Source: DASXMX01 sp036794395 (GTDB lineage Bacteria; Planctomycetota; Phycisphaerae; Tepidisphaerales; Tepidisphaeraceae). From it: DNA of 18,971 bases. How positions within the stretch are numbered: the first letter of the stretch is position 1; each line of letters starts with the position of its first letter. Below, piece after piece: positions 14,768-18,971 of this stretch. The translations under genes and the position numbers were made by a program. The notes under the pieces were generated by a model, which ran no database searches, was not told the origin of the DNA, and saw only the letters and a program-made list of their open reading frames with translations. The DNA lies in assembly GCA_036794395.1 (NCBI GenBank), contig DAIRGS010000131.1:1-18971 (forward strand), given 5' to 3'.

Positions 14768-17489
14768 TTGCTCCCACTTCAGCCAGACCGCGACAGTCCC
14801 GATGACGATCGATCTCCATCAATGCCAGAGACAGTCGAGGCGCCGCCCGAGCCTGTTCGTCCCCTCCACAAAGACCCCGAGCAGATCGGCCAGTACCGCA
14901 TCCTGGGCAAGATCGGTGAAGGCGGCATGGGCGTGGTCTACCGGGCCGAGCAGCGCGAGCCGATCCGGCGGGTGGTGGCGCTCAAGGTGATCAAGCTGGG
15001 GATGGACACCCGCGAAGTGGTCGCCCGCTTCGAGGCCGAGCGGCAGGCGCTGGCGCTGATGAACCACCCGAACGTGGCGAAGGTGCTGGAAGCGGGGATC
15101 ACCGAGACGGGCCGGCCGTACTTCGCGATGGAGCTGGTGCCGGGCATCGACTTCACCCGCTACTGCGAGGACGAGAAGCTGTCAGTCCGCCAAAGACTCG
15201 AACTGTTCATCCCGGTCTGCCAGGCGGTCCAGCACGCGCATCAGAAGGGGATCATCCATCGCGATCTCAAGCCGTCGAACGTGCTGGTGCAACTGGTAGA
15301 CGGCAAGCCGGTGCCCAAGGTGATCGACTTCGGGATCGCCAAGGCGATCAACCAGGCGTTTACGCAGCACACGTTGTTTACGAAGACCGGGTCGATGATC
15401 GGCACGCCCGAGTACATGTCCCCCGAACAGGCGATGACCAGCGGGCTGGACGTGGACACCCGCACCGACATCTATTCGCTGGGGGTGATCCTCTACCAGG
15501 TGTTGACCGGCACGCTGCCGCTGGATCCCAAGGCCCTGCGTGCGGCCGGGATGGAGGGGATGGCCCGCCTGATCAAGAACTCCGAGCCGCAGAAGCCCAG
15601 CACGCGTACGGACCATCGCGGGCACGGCGGCAACCGCGCCGACCTCCGCCCAGACCCGCAACACGCGGCTGCTTCAGAAGGAACTTCAGGGAGATCTGGA
15701 CTGGATTGTGCTCAAGGCAATGGAGAAGGAGCGAAGCCGGCGTTACGAGACGGCCAACGCGCTGGCGATAGACCTCCAGCGGCATCTGGACAACAAGCCA
15801 GTGCTGGCCCGGCCGCCCCGCGCCAGCTACCGCGTGCAGGAATTCGTCGGTCGGCACCGGGTCGGCGTGCTGGCGGGCACAGGAATGCTCGTGGTGCTTT
15901 TGGCGGGACTTGTTCCGGCCGCGGTTGGGTTCGTCCATGCCAGGTCGGCACGCGATGTCCCACCGAAAGAACGGCTGGAGGCTCAGACGCAGCGACACAT
16001 AGCCGCCAAAGATAAGACCGACCTTGGAATAGCGCCCTCTCGCTATCTGAAAGGCGTCCCCTTCATTAGCTCCCCGCCCGGCGCGCGCATCCAGATATTC
16101 CAACTGAAAAATGGCGTGAGCGACCCCAATCCGGTAGTGGATGCGGCCGCGCCAGTCCGCACGACGCTCGGTTTCCCCGACGGGGTGAGCTACAAGGTCG
16201 TTGCATCCCTGCCCCAGTACCTGACCAACGACAAGACGGTCATCGAAAAGGAACCCAAAGATAAGACCGTCTTTGGAATAACGCTTACTCGATATTTGAA
16301 AGACGTCCCCTTCATATCGTTCGTGCCACGATTCGTCGACAATATGTGGACTTTGGTTCCCGTACATGGCACGCGCGAAGGATATATCCTCGAAAGTGAT
16401 TACCTCAACGAGCGCCTCAACCACGTGCAGAACCTCAAACGCATCACTAATAACGACGAGCGCCCGCTGGTCGAAAACCACGAACTGGTCGATATCCGTA
16501 GTTGTGTCATGTCCCCCACGGCCGACGCGCTGGTCTACCAGAAAGTGATCGAGCACGTCCTTGATGAGAGCGAACATGTTACGCCGAAGGATGAGACGCT
16601 GGCCGAATCCCTTCCGCAGATCGCGGCGGCAAACAACGTGGGCCTTGACGATATCATCCGTGACAATCCCGACGTGCCGGCCACCGGGCTCCTCAGGCCC
16701 CAGACCCACATTGCAATCAAGCACCGGGAGTTGACCAGCCAAATCTGGAAGCAGGTGATCGATATGCCCATCGTCACTGCCATCACGCCCAAACGCGTTC
16801 TGGCGATGTTCCCCGGATTTACGTTTAACGGGGATTCGGTCCTCTTCGCCTCCGACAATATCAGCCCTAATTCGCTACTGTGGAGCATGCAGTTGGGACG
16901 CGGGGGAAGCAAGATGGTTCGGATCACCAGTTCCGATTCCCTGGATTATCTACCGTCCGGCGGCCAACAGTTGATTGCATACACCTCAATTCGGCGCCGA
17001 GCCAATACCCCGCAAATCTGGCTCTGTCGGCCCAATGGTGGCGAACCCTGCCTCATCACCGAGCGTGAAGCTCCGCAGATCGCTCCATCCGGCGACAAAA
17101 TCCTCTTCACCCGCCTCTGGACCGCGCCGGGTGGAAAACGATCCGTGCGCCAGCTCTGGATCATGAACATCAACGGCGGCGGCGAAACTCAGCTCACCCA
17201 GAACAAGGACTTCGATGTCATCGATCCCAGGTGGGATCCGGACGGCAAGTGGATCGTCTACGCCTCCAACGAAGGCCGCGACGCCCGCGGCGTCCATAAC
17301 TTCGACATCTGGCTCGCAACCGCCGACGGCCGCGAAACCATCCAACTCACCAGCGACGGTTCCGACGACACCAGCCCGTCGTTCGACCGCAGCGGAAACT
17401 TCATCTACTTCCGCTCCAACCGCGGCGGATTCTGGAACGTCTGGCGCTGCGAGCTCACGCCAGAGGTGCGTCAACGGATGACACATTGA
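14768..17489 (+). CDS. receptor Ser/Thr kinase with LysM-like and TolB-like sensor, frameshifted
   Basis: The kinase domain is complete: G-loop GEGGMG (50-55 from TTG 14768), K73 in ALKVIK, HRDLKPSN (164-171), DFG (187-189) and GTPEYMSPEQA (212-222). After KPSTR (to 15607) the frame moves by one base; dropping A15608 continues the expected linker (QGDLDWIVLKAMEKERSRRY). A membrane helix (VGVLAGTGMLVVLLAGLVPA, about 15861-15920) follows. Outside the membrane come a PEGA-like segment with a duplicated 22-residue unit (16005-16071 and 16254-16319), a LysM-like stretch (ETLAESLPQIAAANNVGLDD, about 16581-16721) and TolB/PD40 propeller repeats to the end (e.g. DPRWDPDGKWIVYAS). The corrected length is about 906 residues. 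The start could also be ATG 14822; TTG 14768 has GGAGAGA upstream. It probably senses an envelope ligand. The frameshift may be a sequencing error or real. Confidence 0.85.
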
Positions 17490-17902
17490 CCGATGGATGC
17501 GCCCGCACTCCGCTGGTCTACGCCTCGAAATCGGCCCCGGCTGATAATAGGGGTCCCTTCGGTTTTCGGGGGCTCTCCGCCAACGCTGCCGGCGAGTTGC
17601 GCGATTCGATTTGAATGCAAGTGCACACCGTGGAGGATCTAACATCCATCCTCTTCTTGGACATCGACACTGTCCCTGGAAAGGGGCAAGTAAAAGGGGT
17701 TCTTCCGCACTCTCGATGAAGCCCGGCAGCACCAGAACCCATTGGCGCATCAACGGGTGATCCAAGGTTTAGAAAGATTTTTGAGCCGCTCGAACACGAC
17801 CGATGTCGTCCCAGGGAACGATGCGGATCGACCGTCACTATTTCAAACCAAGTCGCCCTTCTTGTGCTGGGAACGCCTGACCTGTCGATCGATCACCCGA
17901 GC
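17490..17902. other. gene-free stretch between convergent genes
   Basis: I find no supported gene in these 413 bases. The 106-codon minus-strand frame (17518-17838) has no recognisable features. On the minus strand near 17770-17830 a short frame reads RIVPWDDIGRVRAAQKSF before a stop, reminiscent of the end of small membrane-bound hypothetical proteins, but stops on both sides make it a fragment at best. No clear terminator for either neighbour was seen. Confidence 0.5.
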
Positions 17903-18784
17903 TTAAAGATCCGACAACATTTCTATAGCGCGGCGGCACAGCTCACGCCCATAATCCGTCCAGATCCCCCCTCCCCAGTACCGGAAACAGCTCGTCTGGG
18001 TCAGCAGCAAATGGAACAGCGCCTTTCGGTAGCGGCGATCGCCCACACTCAAGCCCGCGTTCAGGACCCTTTCGGAGAACATCGTGCTGACCGTTTCCAT
18101 GGGACCGAGAATGCCCTCGTACGCGCGAACCCAGGAGACGTCGCGCGTCCAACTTCCGCCGGCGACGTGGAACCGGCCGTCCTCACGGAAGAGTGCGTCA
18201 ATGACTTCCCGCAGCCGCTCTGGGCCATGTCCATCCCCCAACCGTTCCCAGATCCTTTTCTGGAACCGGGGTCGGACGGCGGGGAAGTCCTCGTCCCGCA
18301 TCCCCGCGGCAGCCAGGTGCGCGAGGTATTCACTGACGTTCATTGGTGGCGTCTCAGAACTCGATGCCTCGCGCATCACCCGCAAGTACGCCGGCGGGAA
18401 CTCGTTCATCATCACCCCGCCGTTCTCACCGTCCGCGATCTGCGTGACCAGTGGCGGGACGGACACGCCGCCCAACTCGGTGCGCGAGAGGGACAGCGCC
18501 TCGCCGTAAGGCTGCATCTGCCCCACCAGCTTGGTGTCGCTACCCTGGGTCTTGATGATCGCAACGATGCTCAGGGTTTCCCCGTTAGCGTTGCGGGCCA
18601 CCAACCGATGAGGTACGTGCGGCAGCCGGACGGCTCCCCCGTCTTCGGCGTCCTCCACCGTGTGCTCCTGCACCAGCACCCACCGATACCCGCACTCTCG
18701 CAGGGTTCGGACGAACTCGTAGCAGACGTCCGGGTGGTTCGGTAACGCCATTTCCGGGGGTGAGAACCCTCTGACACGGCTCAA
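17903..18784 (-). CDS. GH57-like glycoside hydrolase, N-terminally truncated
   Basis: The protein resembles bacterial GH57-type (alpha-glucan-acting) enzymes. Recognisable stretches are GFSPPEMALPNHPDVCYEFV, GYRWVLVQEHTVE, TQIADGENGGVMMNEFPPAY and CFRYWGGGIWTDYGRE. The only in-frame start in the window is TTG 18784, but family-like sequence continues upstream (FRLHVRAWQHHFASIFGLEA) to about 18870. From there to a TAG at 18938-18940 the frame carries Pro/Arg-rich sequence unlike the family. The first 100 or more residues expected for the family, including the N-terminal part of the barrel, are therefore missing from this frame. It may be a decayed gene, or an upstream frameshift may lie beyond the window. 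It is convergent with the kinase and has no visible ribosome binding site. The substrate is not predictable. Confidence 0.7.
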   Translation of the reverse strand: MSRVRGFSPPEMALPNHPDVCYEFVRTLRECGYRWVLVQEHTVEDAEDGGAVRLPHVPHRLVARNANGETLSIVAIIKTQGSDTKLVGQMQPYGEALSLSRTELGGVSVPPLVTQIADGENGGVMMNEFPPAYLRVMREASSSETPPMNVSEYLAHLAAAGMRDEDFPAVRPRFQKRIWERLGDGHGPERLREVIDALFREDGRFHVAGGSWTRDVSWVRAYEGILGPMETVSTMFSERVLNAGLSVGDRRYRKALFHLLLTQTSCFRYWGGGIWTDYGRELCRRAIEMLSDL

Positions 18785-18971
18785 CGCTTCCAGGCCGAAG
18801 ATCGACGCAAAGTGATGCTGCCAGGCTCGGACGTGCAGGCGGAAGCGATGATCAGTAAACCGTGAAGAACGGGTTCCTGATCCCGGGCGGGGGACGAGGA
18901 GTTGGCGGGGTAGAAGTAGGCCGGGGCGGAGCCAGCGCTACTGCGGGGGCCGAAAGAGCGCGGACAAATGT

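Noticed and set aside
17615..17719. 34-codon plus-strand ORF in the gap before the GH57 gene
   Set aside because: No ribosome binding site, domain or context support.

Overview
The window most likely comes from a member of the Planctomycetota, probably a Phycisphaerae-like lineage, in a draft or metagenome assembly. The call rests on gene style, not on a marker gene. There is a Ser/Thr kinase whose post-catalytic linker matches the type common in planctomycetes, a very long RseP-type protease, an outer-membrane lipid (Mla) ABC pair, a PilZ protein beside an acetyltransferase, and few clear Shine-Dalgarno sites. The assembly is imperfect: there is a 10-N gap at 4289-4298, and at least two genes are split by single-base frameshifts.

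Layout, 1-6.3 kb. A tRNA-Ala(GGC) lies on the minus strand (91-161) with its own promoter. Next is a minus-strand pair: a TetR regulator with a 23-bp palindromic operator inside its promoter, followed by a frameshifted GT1 glycosyltransferase. On the plus strand is an overlapping pair of unknown genes (2494-3280), the first apparently frameshifted. Convergent to these, on the minus strand, is an operon of lnt (apolipoprotein N-acyltransferase) and a HEAT-repeat lipoprotein. Divergent from lnt is the stub of a toxin gene overlapping an intact ribbon-helix-helix antitoxin.

Layout, 6.6-11.6 kb. dxr (MEP isoprenoid pathway) and an rseP-like site-2 protease form a plus-strand pair. A palindromic REP-like element follows. 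A PilZ-domain protein (minus) and a GNAT acetyltransferase (plus) are divergent.

Layout, 11.6-12.9 kb. This is the most interesting part. A strong sigma70-type promoter (11754-11781) starts directly at an RNA with the conserved signatures of the ydaO/yuaA (c-di-AMP) riboswitch (about 11786-11962). A terminator-like hairpin, a second hairpin, and a 73-codon ORF of unknown function with a strong ribosome binding site come next. Three unrelated inverted repeats fill the following gene-free stretch.

Layout, 12.9-19 kb. mlaE and mlaF overlap by 4 bp, but no mlaD follows; an IS4/IS1634-like transposase remnant abuts mlaF. Then comes a receptor-type Ser/Thr kinase (frameshifted) with a membrane anchor, a PEGA-like and duplicated segment, a LysM-like motif and a TolB-like propeller. 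After a 413-bp gene-free stretch, a minus-strand GH57-type glycoside hydrolase lacks its N-terminal part.

Common thread. Several genes concern the cell envelope: Lnt, a lipoprotein, RseP, MlaEF, the LysM/TolB receptor kinase, and a possible c-di-AMP-controlled small protein. A shared role is an inference. Positions 1-90 hold no gene I can recognise.
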